Positions 11,279 through 21,570 of a stretch of DNA of 64,000 nucleotides are shown here, piece after piece. The notes beneath the pieces were generated by a model that was given only the letters and a program-made list of their open reading frames with translations, did not search any database and was not told the DNA's origin. This stretch comes from Owenia fusiformis (lineage: Eukaryota; Annelida; Polychaeta; Sabellida; Oweniidae): contig CAIIXF020000007.1 in assembly GCA_903813345.2 (NCBI GenBank), forward strand, positions 3,477,730 to 3,541,729. Reading direction: 5' to 3'. Positions within the stretch are counted from its first letter, which is position 1; the number at the start of each line of letters is the position of its first letter. The position numbers were made by a program, and so were the translations under genes.

Positions 11279-11664
11279 GTACGTACATTTATTTTCATAT
11301 TATGGTTGCAAACGCATTGCAATTTTAGAATAAAACCAAAAATTGCATTTGCAATGATGTTATTGGAATACATACGTGTATATCCTATCTGATATCAATG
11401 CACAAGTCTTGAAAGTTATACCCTATCAGTGATTCCAAGAATGATGCATTCGTTTGTTCTGACATCACCGTGGAATCTGGAATTGGAAATTGTGTGGGAG
11501 TTGGATACTCCCTAACAACAGTATAGTTTGGGGCTAAAACTGACACTCACAGCATCACCATTTAGGCATCAATTAGATCGCTAAGTATGAACAATAGTCA
11601 CAAGATTGTGTGGGTACTAAAACTTTGGTTCATACTTCATAGGTCATTTGTTATTACGAAGTGT

Positions 11665-13315
11665 CTGGAGTACCTTAAAATTTAAGGCTCTTTAGCCAAA
11701 ATGCTAAAGAGCCTTAAAATTTAAGGCTAGATTTAGCTGTGATCATACTGTTTTGGCTAGAGAGCCTTTGTGTTTATAATCCGTGTTTATATTGTTTTTT
11801 ATTGAAGATTTCGTCATCTAAACAATAAAACAACACTCTCGAAAGTTTTTCAACCCAGAATGCCACTTAAAAATTTCACACATGTATATCAGTATAGAGT
11901 TGCAAAAACATGGGTTCTATCAGTGTAGAACACTCTGGTATAGTGGCTAGGGTGCTCGCTTTCCACTTCTGCGGCGTGGGTTCGATTCCCCGACAAAGCA
12001 CTTTTTATTTTGAATAACAAGCCGGAAGTTTGTTCTCTGAGGTCCGGAAATTATGTACACAATTTTTTCTAGAATTCTTGGGCTTGCTCCATCGCTCAAT
12101 CATCAATGTTTAATGAAATTAATCACTTGAATAGTATTGGCTTTGCTATAGTCACGAGAATACAGGGAATCCCATTTTAAGATGGCAAAAAGTATGATGA
12201 AGACCTGGGGATGAAAAAGGATCTTGTTTCTTCTAGATCAGCACATCTTGACGAAGTTTATCGTGAATGCAGGGACATCAGCCCAGGGACATCACAAAAT
12301 ACACTTCCAAATCTATTGCCCATTAGATTTCAATGCTGATTTTAGAATTTTTCACGTGACGATATATTTTTGCATAATATTTTCCTCACACGTGAGAATT
12401 TAAGCACATGAGAGAGCACAAAGAAAATTTACAGTACAAGAGGTGAACTGTTGAGGAAACAGCGGCTTATGGAACACAACAACAACATTTTTATCCTAGC
12501 CTCCAATCCATCAATAAATGTCTATACATCAAAATCTTTACTAAACGGAAGTTGCGATTTATAGTGGATAAAATGGTAAAAATAACATTTTCTGGCTATA
12601 CGTGATTGCCTGGTCTTACACCTTCTCTGGTGAACCAGAGACATATATTTTCGATATATGCATGAACATCAAACAAACAAACATTTACTTTTCAAAATCG
12701 ATGTTTGAACCTTTAAAAAGCCAAATTTAGACTGAGGATTGAAAACGTTATTTTATTTGTCTCGGTAGACCGGAAGTAAATTTATTAGTCAAGCAAAAAG
12801 TGATAATGTTTTTTTATGAAGTGGGGAAGTCAAAACAGTACTAATAGAAGTCATAGTAAGCATTAGAAGATCATTTAAAACCATATAAATCAAATCGACG
12901 GCAAAGTTAGTTGAAATGACTGAAATCTTTATATGTTATCTTCTTCATCTTCGCGGACCTCAGAGAAGACACTTCCGGCTTAATAATCAGTGATTTTATC
13001 GATCAAAAATTTGTTCTCTTTGAATTTGTCTGATATCTGCTAATATGTATGTATGGCATGTATATTTGTGCTGATTGTTAAATTACAAAATAGGTTGGGT
13101 ATAGAATATGTCAAAGTCGTTTGATCTTGTCCCAGAAGCAATATTTCGTCATTTCTGTCGCCTGGAATTCCTTAAAGGCTCTTTAGCAGAATTGGCTATC
13201 AAAATGCTAAAGAGCCTTAAAATTTAAGGCTCTTTAGCCAAAATGCTAAAGAACCTTAAAATTTAAGGCTCTTTAGCATTTTGGCTAGAGAGCCTTAAAT
13301 TTTAAGGCTCTCCAG
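11665..13315. mobile_element. Nested palindromic element with inverted ends
   Basis: The left end (CTGGAG, then CCTTAAAATTTAAGGCTC) is matched in reverse complement by the right end (GAGCCTTAAATTTTAAGG, then CTCCAG). Each end is itself a set of short palindromes alternating AAGGCTCTTTAGC, GCTAAAGAGCCTT and AATTTAAGG. A second inverted pair lies inside: about 12019-12055 against 12950-12987, sharing GCCGGAAGT and TCTCTGAGGTCCG. A tRNA-like box pair sits near the left end. No transposase is seen, so this is a non-autonomous composite. No target duplication is evident. Confidence 0.55.
11929..12000 (+). repeat. tRNA-like promoter region (SINE head or tRNA pseudogene)
   Basis: An A-box-like TGGTATAGTGGCTAGG (11936-11951) is followed 28 bases later by a perfect B box GGTTCGATTCC (11979-11989), the spacing of an internal RNA polymerase III promoter. 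The text aligns by eye with a tRNA-Glu/Gly-type D arm and T arm, but neither the acceptor ends nor most of the T stem pair, so it is not an intact tRNA. A tRNA-derived SINE head inside the surrounding element is the likely reading. Confidence 0.55.
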
Positions 13316-14259
13316 GCATGGCCTTGTTATTATGTAGTACAATACTGGGGTTCTTCTGATTAAAATAAAGTTTGTACTAGATGACTGACAGTATATGTTG
13401 AAGGCAAATGTGAGACTGTGTTGAATATGACCCAAAACAGTGAGAGTATCTGTTCTGTTCACCTGTGTATTTCAGCGGTATTCGTCCCGGATTCGATCTT
13501 TGGTTCAGGCAAGACTTAATTTGCTACATACTTTGATTGAGAGGTCCACAACTCGTACAAGAGGCCCTGGTGTGTACTTGTATGACTTGTATGAGTGCAC
13601 ATGAAAGAACACAGGGTTCCTTGAAGGAGAGGTTTCTGGGTCTATCTTCAAGGTTAATTACATAAATTACGACTGTAATGTACGGGACATATATCACCTT
13701 AATTGGTGGTAAACAAAATACAATACATTTACAATACCTTGTTAAGGCTAAAATTACTTTAAAAACAATTGTTTCAGTCATGGTCACAAGATATCCTAGA
13801 CACTGGTACCTGGGAATATGATTCAGTTGTTTACAGTCTGCAGTAAAATATCCAATAAAATCAAGGACGTTAAAATTATCAGATCACCTCATATTCTCAG
13901 GGTAGACATGTGTGGCATTTCAGATCATTGTTTCTGGTACATAAAGTACCTCAATCGGTCAAGAAATTTTGATAATACTGCCTGGGGTAGTAAGGCATTC
14001 TCAGAATCAAGGATGACAAGGATTGAGATACCCACTCTCTCTCCTTGGCAATGATGGCATTAGGGGCTCTGGTTTGTTTGGGAAGCCGCTATAACATGCT
14101 AATTAGTTAAATGTAGGTCACAAGCGCATTTAAATATCAAACCCTTTAAGTTATATCATGCTTGAATTAATATTCAAATTCCATTATTCCATATCACTTT
14201 TAAAAAACTGTTAAATATAATTAAAAGTCTGCTGAATACATACAATGCAAGCAAACTAT

Positions 14260-14637
14260 TACCCTGCGCGCAGAGTCTAGTTAAACTACACTCTGCCTAG
14301 TAGAGACCATATTACAGTTTAGTAGCCCCGCCCCCACGACAGGTACCGGTGACAGTTTGTGTAAATAAATCACTTCTGACCTACGCGCTGATCTTTCTTC
14401 CATCAGTCAGCGAGCTTGAAGAAACATACGCCAAATGCGTGCTAATTAAATATGCGCATGTCATTGGTCAATTCCGAGCTCAACGATGACGTCAGAAGGA
14501 ATGACCATATAAAGAACGTCGGTCAAATTTGGCCGACGAACACTGATTGGCGCGGTGAGTTCACAGGTTTATTTAAGTTTGAAAGAGTGAAGACGAAGCT
14601 CTCTTTTAAGAAGTGAAGTCAAACGAATGCAAAGGGT
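14260..14637 (+). mobile_element. 378-bp promoter-like mobile element, copy A
   Basis: Begins TACCCTGCG and ends GCAAAGGGT, with imperfect short inverted ends (ACCCT). It is flanked by a perfect 10-bp direct repeat AGCAAACTAT at 14250-14259 and 14638-14647. A second copy at 19546-19922 in the opposite orientation has its own different 10-bp duplication, so the boundaries are well supported. Near the 5' end is a hairpin (GCAGAGT ... ACTCTGC around a TAGTT/AACTA core). The interior holds GC-box, ATTGG, CRE and TATA motifs in promoter order. A 10-bp duplication is compatible with a MULE-like cut-and-paste element, but no transposase is present and the family is undetermined. Confidence 0.85.
14325..14560 (+). 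promoter_or_regulatory. Promoter-like motif cluster in element copy A
   Basis: In order: GC box CCCGCCCCC (about 14325-14333), ATTGG/inverted CCAAT (about 14463), a perfect CRE TGACGTCA (14487-14494) and TATAAAG (14508-14514). A strong donor-like GCG|GTGAGT follows at 14555. Spacing suits an RNA polymerase II promoter firing rightward from about 14540. Copy B keeps the GC box, CRE and a TATATA box and would fire leftward, so the two converge. Activity is inferred from layout only. Confidence 0.5.
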
Positions 14638-17196
14638 AGCAAACTATAGGATTGGTAGATATAACTTCAAAATGGACAGGTGCATTTTGACAATGCCAGA
14701 TGTATGATACAGTGTTTCATTGTCTTATGATCAAAATAATTGCTTGTGACAAAGGAGCACCAGATTGCAGTGAGTTAAGTGGTCAAGAATAGGTCAGCAT
14801 CAGTTAATTAGACAATATCAATGAGCTAATGAGGATATCTTGCGCATTTGGTATTTTTAAGGGTGACGTATCTTTCCGTATCGATCGAACAAGATTGTGA
14901 AATCTCTCCGAATGAATGATGTTGTTTTGATGTTCATTGTGTAATTGCTCCATATGGTTAATGTTTACTTTCGCTTGAATCTGTTGTCATAGTGATACAC
15001 ATGACTATGAATAACAATCGTTTCATCCAAAAACAATAAAAATATATACGCTACACTACACTGGTTCTTTTTTCCAAATTATTCATTGAAAAACTTTTAT
15101 TAATAGAAATCCCTCATATACAATATTATATTAAATTAGTTATACATTGTGTGACATCATTTCATAACCATTTTGCCTACACATATATCATATTACCCCT
15201 TTTATACTTTCATGTAGATTGATCATGATGGAAACTTCCTCTCTGGAATCTATCTGTCGTGATGATTTTAAAATAGAACCGTAACATCTACAGCCTTATT
15301 AGTATAATTATTAACAATATTTCATATTTGACAATAGTCTGTTGTTTTGTCATAAGATCACCAAATCAATATCATCTTCTTCATGTTCACAGTACATTCT
15401 ATAAAATACAACCTCTCATAATCTCCCACACAAAAATCGATTGAATAAATAAACCACAAGCTAAATACTTATTCTGAACAGAGGTATTTCTCATAGATCT
15501 AGTCATTGTGGTATTTCTAGGAATAAGGGAACAAAACTAGAAGTAAATCTGGGCTATAGATTGCTCCTGCTCCTGCTCCTGATTGCTTGTTTTTATTTTC
15601 GGTATTTATATAGGTATTATCCTAAGATTACAGTTTAATATTTTCAACATTCTTGTGAACATCTCACGCTTGATCTAATTAACGCATTTCCCTAGAGGCA
15701 AAATATATGTTGATACAATAACTAAGACCTTGTTAAGAATGAACGCTGATTTATACAAGGTAGCAACAAATATGTTCACGAAATAATAGGTTTCGCTGGA
15801 ATTGATTCTGGTCACAATAAACCTTCCATGTCTGCAATGCCTATTCTATTATATATGTAGTATAGTGTTCTTGCCATGTCAGATATTGTTCTTCATTCAG
15901 ATACTATTGATTCTAACAGCTAGCTACTATTCAATGCCTAAGTTGAAAGTGTACCTTACTTACCAGGATTATTCCTTATAACCTTCTCTGATTTTTAAAT
16001 ATAATATATATTGCATGATGCCTGGCTATTTATGCTTATATCCAGACTCATTAATTGTTAATATCTATTCATTTTTTATTTATAATTTTTGCTTTTTTCA
16101 TTTAACAACCCAGCCTGTGATATTTTTTAGTAATAGGAGAAATGGCTGGCATTTAACCGCCTACGATCGCCATTATTTTCATAATCTTGTAAATGGGTGA
16201 GGATTATGGGAATGGGAACATTGCTAGGGCCTCTATCTGTAAGAGTCCATAGCAATGAATATGATCGATAGTTATTGATTGTTAATGCGTAAATACTTTT
16301 ACATAATTTATAATGGCATGCAATATCATGGTCTGAGAATTTGATTTTTTACTAAGGATCACATTTTTCATTTTAGACGGGTCAATATTATAGTAGAGTT
16401 GATCGATTTCTTGCATACCAACTGGCAACTACCTCTAGTTGCTGAACACGATATTATAGTAAAACTCAAATTGAGCAAAAGGAATATACTTTATTAGACA
16501 ATTTGTTAATTTTTGCCCATTGACCTCCATGTTAAAAGTATAGTACATGGTATATCATATTAACAGTGAACAGTGAACACATAGATTTGAAATCTTTAAT
16601 TTAGACTAAAAAGACTTTTTTCTATTTGATGATGAAAGACAAAATGTAAATGTAATTTTTGCATCAACATGTCCTCATATAACTCATGTCATGTGATATG
16701 TTTTTCACCTTGCAGACAGATTAGGTGTAACATATGTATTTTTCAGGATAAATGTTCAAATAAGATAATTTTATTTCTTGTCACTTAAACATGGCCTTAT
16801 ATGGATATCAAAGCTATCTGTTGCCTGCCTGATTCAGTTCTGGGATTGGGCTTATCTCCTTCATTTGTTAGTTGAGGTTTGCCTGAGCATGGTGGTTCCT
16901 ACTTACTATAAACCAAACCACAACATTCTTGGCATTCTTCAAAGTTAACTTCCCACTACCTGTAAATAAAATGTTTATGACCTGTCAGTGACCTGTACAT
17001 GAAATAGAGCAGAGTACACAAAATAAGTGAGAAATTAATATTTTTAGAATCCATACATTTTGTTAAGATGAGAGGGAAAATGTTTGAGTATGCAAAATCT
17101 GAGTAAAGTTCAAGCCAGGCCTCTAGAAATAACACAATTGGTCATTTATGGCTAGTGGCCAATATATCTTACCTTTAACTACATGGACTTATATTA

Positions 17197-17976
17197 CCGT
17201 ATTCTCTGTAATTACCGCCCACTCTCTAATAAGCGCCCACCCCGCTTCACAAAGTTCAAGAAACATCGAGGAATCAACAAGAATTGAAGAATATATCAGG
17301 AAAAAAATATTTCTCAAAATCCAGGAGCGGGCGATAATAGAGTACTTACCCTAAAACTGCTGTAAACACGACGCGTTTTGTAATTCTATGCATCCTCTCG
17401 ATACATATCTATCGATGGGTGCTTCCCACACCATACCATGCTAATATTGTCTCCAAATAGTCCATAATGAATGAAGGAATTGTTATTTATCGGCATTCAG
17501 AAATTTCAAAAGCTACTGCGCAGATGTTCTGCGCATGTCAAGGTCGTGAACTTTCTGGTTTCTTTTTAATGTTTCTCGACTTTTACACGACTTTTGCACG
17601 AATAATGATGATCTCTCATCAAATTAGAAATAATGTATAACTTTAGATCGATATCCAGCAGTCTCTAGTGGAAATATTGAAGGTAATCGGCGATAATGAC
17701 AAAGTGGGCGTGCCGGAAATAAATTAGACATAGACGGGTCTTCAACCACTGTCAATATTGTCTAAGCGATCTTTACCGTATTCTCTCCAATAACAGCACT
17801 TGTCATATTATTATAAAAATATGTTGAAGAAAATGCATTCTTGTCAAGAAAAATTGCCATACATGAAATTCCTCGGGATTTCTGATTTCTTTCATACATG
17901 GGCGCTTATTAAAATGGTCTAAATAATGTATTTTCAATTTTCTAAACGCCCTGGGCGCTAATTACAGAGAATACGG
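17197..17976. mobile_element. TA-flanked MITE with CCGTATTCTC ends
   Basis: The left end CCGTATTCTCTGTAATTA continues to CCGCCC; the right end is the inverse (GGGCGCTAATTACAGAGA, then ATACGG). TA lies on both sides (17195-17196 and 17977-17978). An internal near-copy of the terminus at about 17777 (CCGTATTCTCTCCAATAA) suggests nesting or internal duplication. No coding sequence is seen. Confidence 0.75.
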
Positions 17977-18144
17977 TACCTGCATTTTGAACATAAACCA
18001 CTAGATAATCTTAACATTATATGTTATAAGCTGATTATACAAGTACAGTATATAATATATATTTGTATATATATATATAAAATTGACTCATTTAGATACA
18101 GGATTTTGACTATTTAAAGAACATTAAATTAATAATACATATTA

Positions 18145-18300
18145 CAGTAAAACCTATCTTAGTGAACACCTTTCTTTGTGAACACCTGTCTCTAGTGGAC
18201 AACCTTCTTCCCACATACTCTATCGACTTATTTCTAAATTATCCTATCTGTGGTAAACAGCAATTTTATGTTCAATATTCAGTATTCACAGATTTTATTG
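18145..18300. mobile_element. pogo/Tigger-like MITE
   Basis: Starts CAGTAAAACCTATCTTAGTG after TA and ends at a degenerate inverse (AGATTTTATTG) before TA. The interior has the family's AGTGAACACCT repeats near its left end. It belongs to the same family as 6162-6338. Confidence 0.55.
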
Positions 18301-18984
18301 TATATTGATGTTGTTGAGAGGAATGAAAATCTCAATATTTTTCAATTCATACTGCGATGTGGGTATATTAAATGATTAATCAATTGTGTGAGCTTATTGA
18401 AGTCTGTAATATTATATTAATCTTGGCATCTTGGTCAAATAATCCAGTTTGATATGTAACTTTATACATAGAGCATCTTTGGTAGAGGTGACTACCAGAT
18501 TTATGTTCTAAAGGCCATTACTTTAGCCCTAAACTAAACCTAGTCTAATCTAATGATATATCTAGTATTATGTTTGAAGATGAGATGCAGTGATTATAAA
18601 AATGGGTGATACCTCTCCATAGTTTTCACTTGTAACCTATACGTCAATATATTGACTTTTATATTTTTTGTGTAGAATGACTAAATGCTCAGTATTGACA
18701 TAGTCTTTGAAAATCTGATCAATGACATTGGAATGGGTAAAGGTACTTCATTGATATGTTCTTTTTATAATTATTACATGTAATCAATATGACATCGGAG
18801 TCAATAAAAGACAGATTTGATAAATAGTATGTATTTATGAAAGAAGGATTTTCTTTTTTTAATTTGATAATACATGTACATACTATCTTGTATTCCTCTG
18901 TTAAAGGAATCAGAAGCTAACTTTACTGAATAATTTGGAATGGTTTAACAATCATTCCCAAGTACAGTGTCAGAGTTTAGTTTA

Positions 18985-19030
18985 TGCAGATGAAGCTCTC
19001 TTTTAAAGAAGCGAAATCAAATCTATTTCG
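18985..19030 (+). repeat. Fragment related to the 378-bp element 3' region
   Basis: The stretch GATGAAGCTCTCTTTTAAAG with following GAAGCGAAATCAAA matches the 3' part of the 378-bp element (14595-14625). Only this portion is conserved; the termini are not present. Confidence 0.5.
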
Positions 19031-19545
19031 GAACATTTGACTAGGTATTGACCAATCAAACTGTTGGAGAGGGTACAAAATTCAGGAAAGTCGTAATCAA
19101 GTTCTGTTGTTTATCCATCTCATGTTCAGAATTTCTTACCACTTGAGCCTTTGCCCATTAAACATTTATAATCAACCCTGCTATATTAGGATATTATGAG
19201 AGATTATGCAATGACTGTTGGATTGTTTACAGCACTGATTATGGACATATAATATGAGCATTGTGGGAGGTCGAGACCTTCTGTTGGTTCATTTCTGGAA
19301 AGATATTGATGGCTTGAAAACAGGAAGATGTGATAAGTTTCGAAATGAAGTATGTGTGGTTTCACCATATTGGAACATGAACATCTCAAATCTGATTACT
19401 AGACAAAAATTTCCAGCTTTTCACCTCTATACATAGTTTCATCATAAATATAGAATTCAATGCTATTTAAAGTCTATGTAATCAGTTCAAATCAACTTGA
19501 TCTTGACCTTATCATCCTGTTATCAGTTTGAAGTGTATGCCGGCT

Positions 19546-19922
19546 ACCCTTTGCATTCGTTTGACTTCACTTCTTAAAAGAGAGTTTCGTCTTCACTCTT
19601 TCAAACTAAAATAAACCTGTGAACTCACCGCGCCAATCAGTGTTCGTCGGCCAAATTTGACCGACGTTCTATATATGGTCATTCCTTCTGACGTCATCGT
19701 TGAGCCCGGAATTGACCAATGACATGCGCATATTTAATTAGAACGCATTTAGCGTATGTTTCTTCAAGCTCGCTGATTGGTGGAAGAAAGGTCAGCGCGT
19801 AGGTCAGAAGTGATTTATTACCCAAACTGTCACCGGTACCCGTCGTGGGGGCGGGGCTACTAAACTGTAATATGGTCTCTACTAGGCAGAGTGTAGTTTA
19901 ACTAGACTCTGCACGCAGGGTA
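19546..19922 (-). mobile_element. 378-bp promoter-like mobile element, copy B (inverted)
   Basis: A near-identical reverse-complement copy of 14260-14637. On the minus strand it begins TACCCTGCGTGC and ends GCAAAGGGT. It is flanked by a perfect 10-bp direct repeat TATGCCGGCT at 19536-19545 and 19923-19932, different from that of copy A, which shows independent insertion. CRE, GC box and ATTGG motifs are kept; the TATA region reads CATATATAGAAC on the minus strand. Confidence 0.85.
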
Positions 19923-20379
19923 TATGCCGGCTTATGTACTGTAAAATTTTATTCATGTAAATGTACTTGAATAATGCTAATTTACACACACTGTGTTCTT
20001 TTACGTATAAAATTCAACTAAAAGAGAAGAACCCCATGGGTAAACAAATCTTTTCAAAATTGTCAATATTATTCACAATTGAAAAGCCTTTACAATAAAT
20101 GGGGATTTTCCCACGTTTAAATATATTTTCTGTATTCAGATATACACACATAATACAGTGTAATAAATCGACCAGATACCTAACGGATGATGTCATTCTC
20201 CCTTTCGTTTCTTTCAAAGGAACTGTCATAAACATGTTTTGTAACTAGCCCAGAATCATCCCATGACCCTAATATTACCTAGACCCAATTTAATGAGTAA
20301 ACACCTGTACTGAAGATACATTACAAAATGTTACATACAGCATAACTGTTCATTGTGAGGCATGTTATCTTTGTATTAT

Positions 20380-20520
20380 ACAGTAACTCTGTTTAAAGTG
20401 ATTACCTGAAAGTACTGTTACAGTGAGAGGTGTCACACAAAGTGTTTCTGTTAACATGGGAGTAAATGGGACAAAGCACGTTCATACTTGAGGTGTTCAG
20501 ATAAGGTGTTTACTTACCTA
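20380..20520. mobile_element. Degenerate pogo/Tigger-like MITE remnant
   Basis: Contains TACAGTAACTCTG, AGAGGTGTCACA and GAGGTGTTCAGATAAGGTG, echoing the TGTTCACT-rich interior of the MITE family at 6162. The ends are eroded and the boundaries approximate. Confidence 0.35.
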
Positions 20521-21287
20521 TGACTATGTTGCATTAAAGTTAATAGAGATGTTAAATTACTTATATTTGAGAAAGTGAAAAAATGTTAAGTTTTGAAAAA
20601 AGTTCATTTTGGTTTAAGTATTCACCAAAATGTGTGGCTGCAAGATAGAGATATTAGAGTCAAATTCAAATTGAATTCTTCCTTAGTTGTATATGGTGTA
20701 AGACATGGCCAGAGTCAGATTGCATAAGCAGCAGCTCACTTTAGAAGTCTCATCATGTTTATCCTGTCTGATGTAAAATGTTGACATCATGACTTTGTTA
20801 TTTGTGTGGGATGCAGAGATTAGAGCAGGTCCTATCAGGAACATGGTATATCAACATTCTTCAGGTGCAAATAATCATCATGAATTTTCTCATACTCAGA
20901 TATTGTTACAGTTATTACCTCACAATTTCAGTTATATACTGTACTCCGATCAAAAGTCTAGGATTAGCTTGATATCTATTCTTGGTCCATCCCCCTATCA
21001 GAATTTTTATCCCTTCATATTTCCCTGGGAAAACAGTAGTATTATGTAATAAATTGTTATGTTACTTGTATATGTACATCGCAACTTTGTCACCTTCTAT
21101 ATCTACCTTTAAACCTGTAATATCATAATAGATGAATTATCAACAAATTACTTTCTGTAAATCAGACTCTAAAATATCTATTATAAACCTATTATAATCT
21201 TGTTTCTAAATGTTCCCTCTTCACATTAAAAGAGACCACTGGTGGTTAACTGTTTTCTGATATGAGTGCTTTTTGTTGTATTTGCAG

Positions 21288-21425
21288 GATGGCCTGATCC
21301 AGTTCTACGAAGGAGGTAACAAAATACAAGACCAACAGTGGCCATCATTTAAAACTATATTCAGCTATGCTGCTGGGGCAGTGGGAATTGTAACAATAGG
21401 AGCCTTCCTTGCACAGAAATCATGA
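21288..21425 (+). CDS. Bcl-2-like apoptosis regulator, exon 2
   Basis: Follows acceptor TTTGCAG and adds residues 148-192: DGLIQFYEGG completes BH2 directly after the exon 1 Trp. A short linker with QQWPSFKT is followed by a hydrophobic tail IFSYAAGAVGIVTIGAFLAQ ending in Lys-Ser and TGA at 21423-21425. The single hydrophobic helix with a short charged end is the tail anchor typical of Bcl-2 proteins, suited to the outer mitochondrial or ER membrane. Phase 0 joining to exon 1 gives an uninterrupted 192-residue protein. Confidence 0.95.
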   Translation, partial: DGLIQFYEGGNKIQDQQWPSFKTIFSYAAGAVGIVTIGAFLAQKS

Positions 21426-21446
21426 TAATACGCACCTATGGAAACG

Positions 21447-21570
21447 TCTACATGTTGGTGGATGTATCTACATGCTAGTGGATAAATGTACATGCTAGTG
21501 GACACATTTACATGCTAGTGGATAAATGTACATGCTAGTGGACACATTTACATGTTAGTGGACACTTTGG
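21447..21570. repeat. 20/40-bp minisatellite in the Bcl-2-like 3' UTR
   Basis: Repeats of CTAGTGGATAAATGTACATG alternating with CTAGTGGACACATTTACATG begin about 20 bases after the stop codon. The alternation makes a 40-bp higher-order unit. It would be transcribed in the 3' UTR unless polyadenylation occurs before it. Confidence 0.8.

Larger units (their letters stand above)
11279..21287 (+). other. 10-kb intron of the Bcl-2-like gene
   Basis: Bounded by GTACGT at 11279 and TTTGCAG ending at 21287. Placement inside the BH2 coding sequence immediately after the Gly-Gly-Trp codons matches the intron position known in many animal Bcl-2 genes. It carries the mobile elements listed separately. 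Between them (for example 14.7-17.1 kb and 20.5-21.2 kb) I see only AT-rich text without coding motifs. Confidence 0.9.

Noticed and set aside
11929-12000. Functional tRNA gene
   Set aside because: A and B boxes are good, but the acceptor stem and most of the T stem do not pair. Kept as a SINE or pseudo-tRNA head.
14260-19922. Initial reading of the two inverted arms as terminal repeats of a single 5.7-kb fold-back transposon
   Set aside because: Each arm has its own distinct 10-bp target duplication directly at its two ends, so they are two independent insertions.
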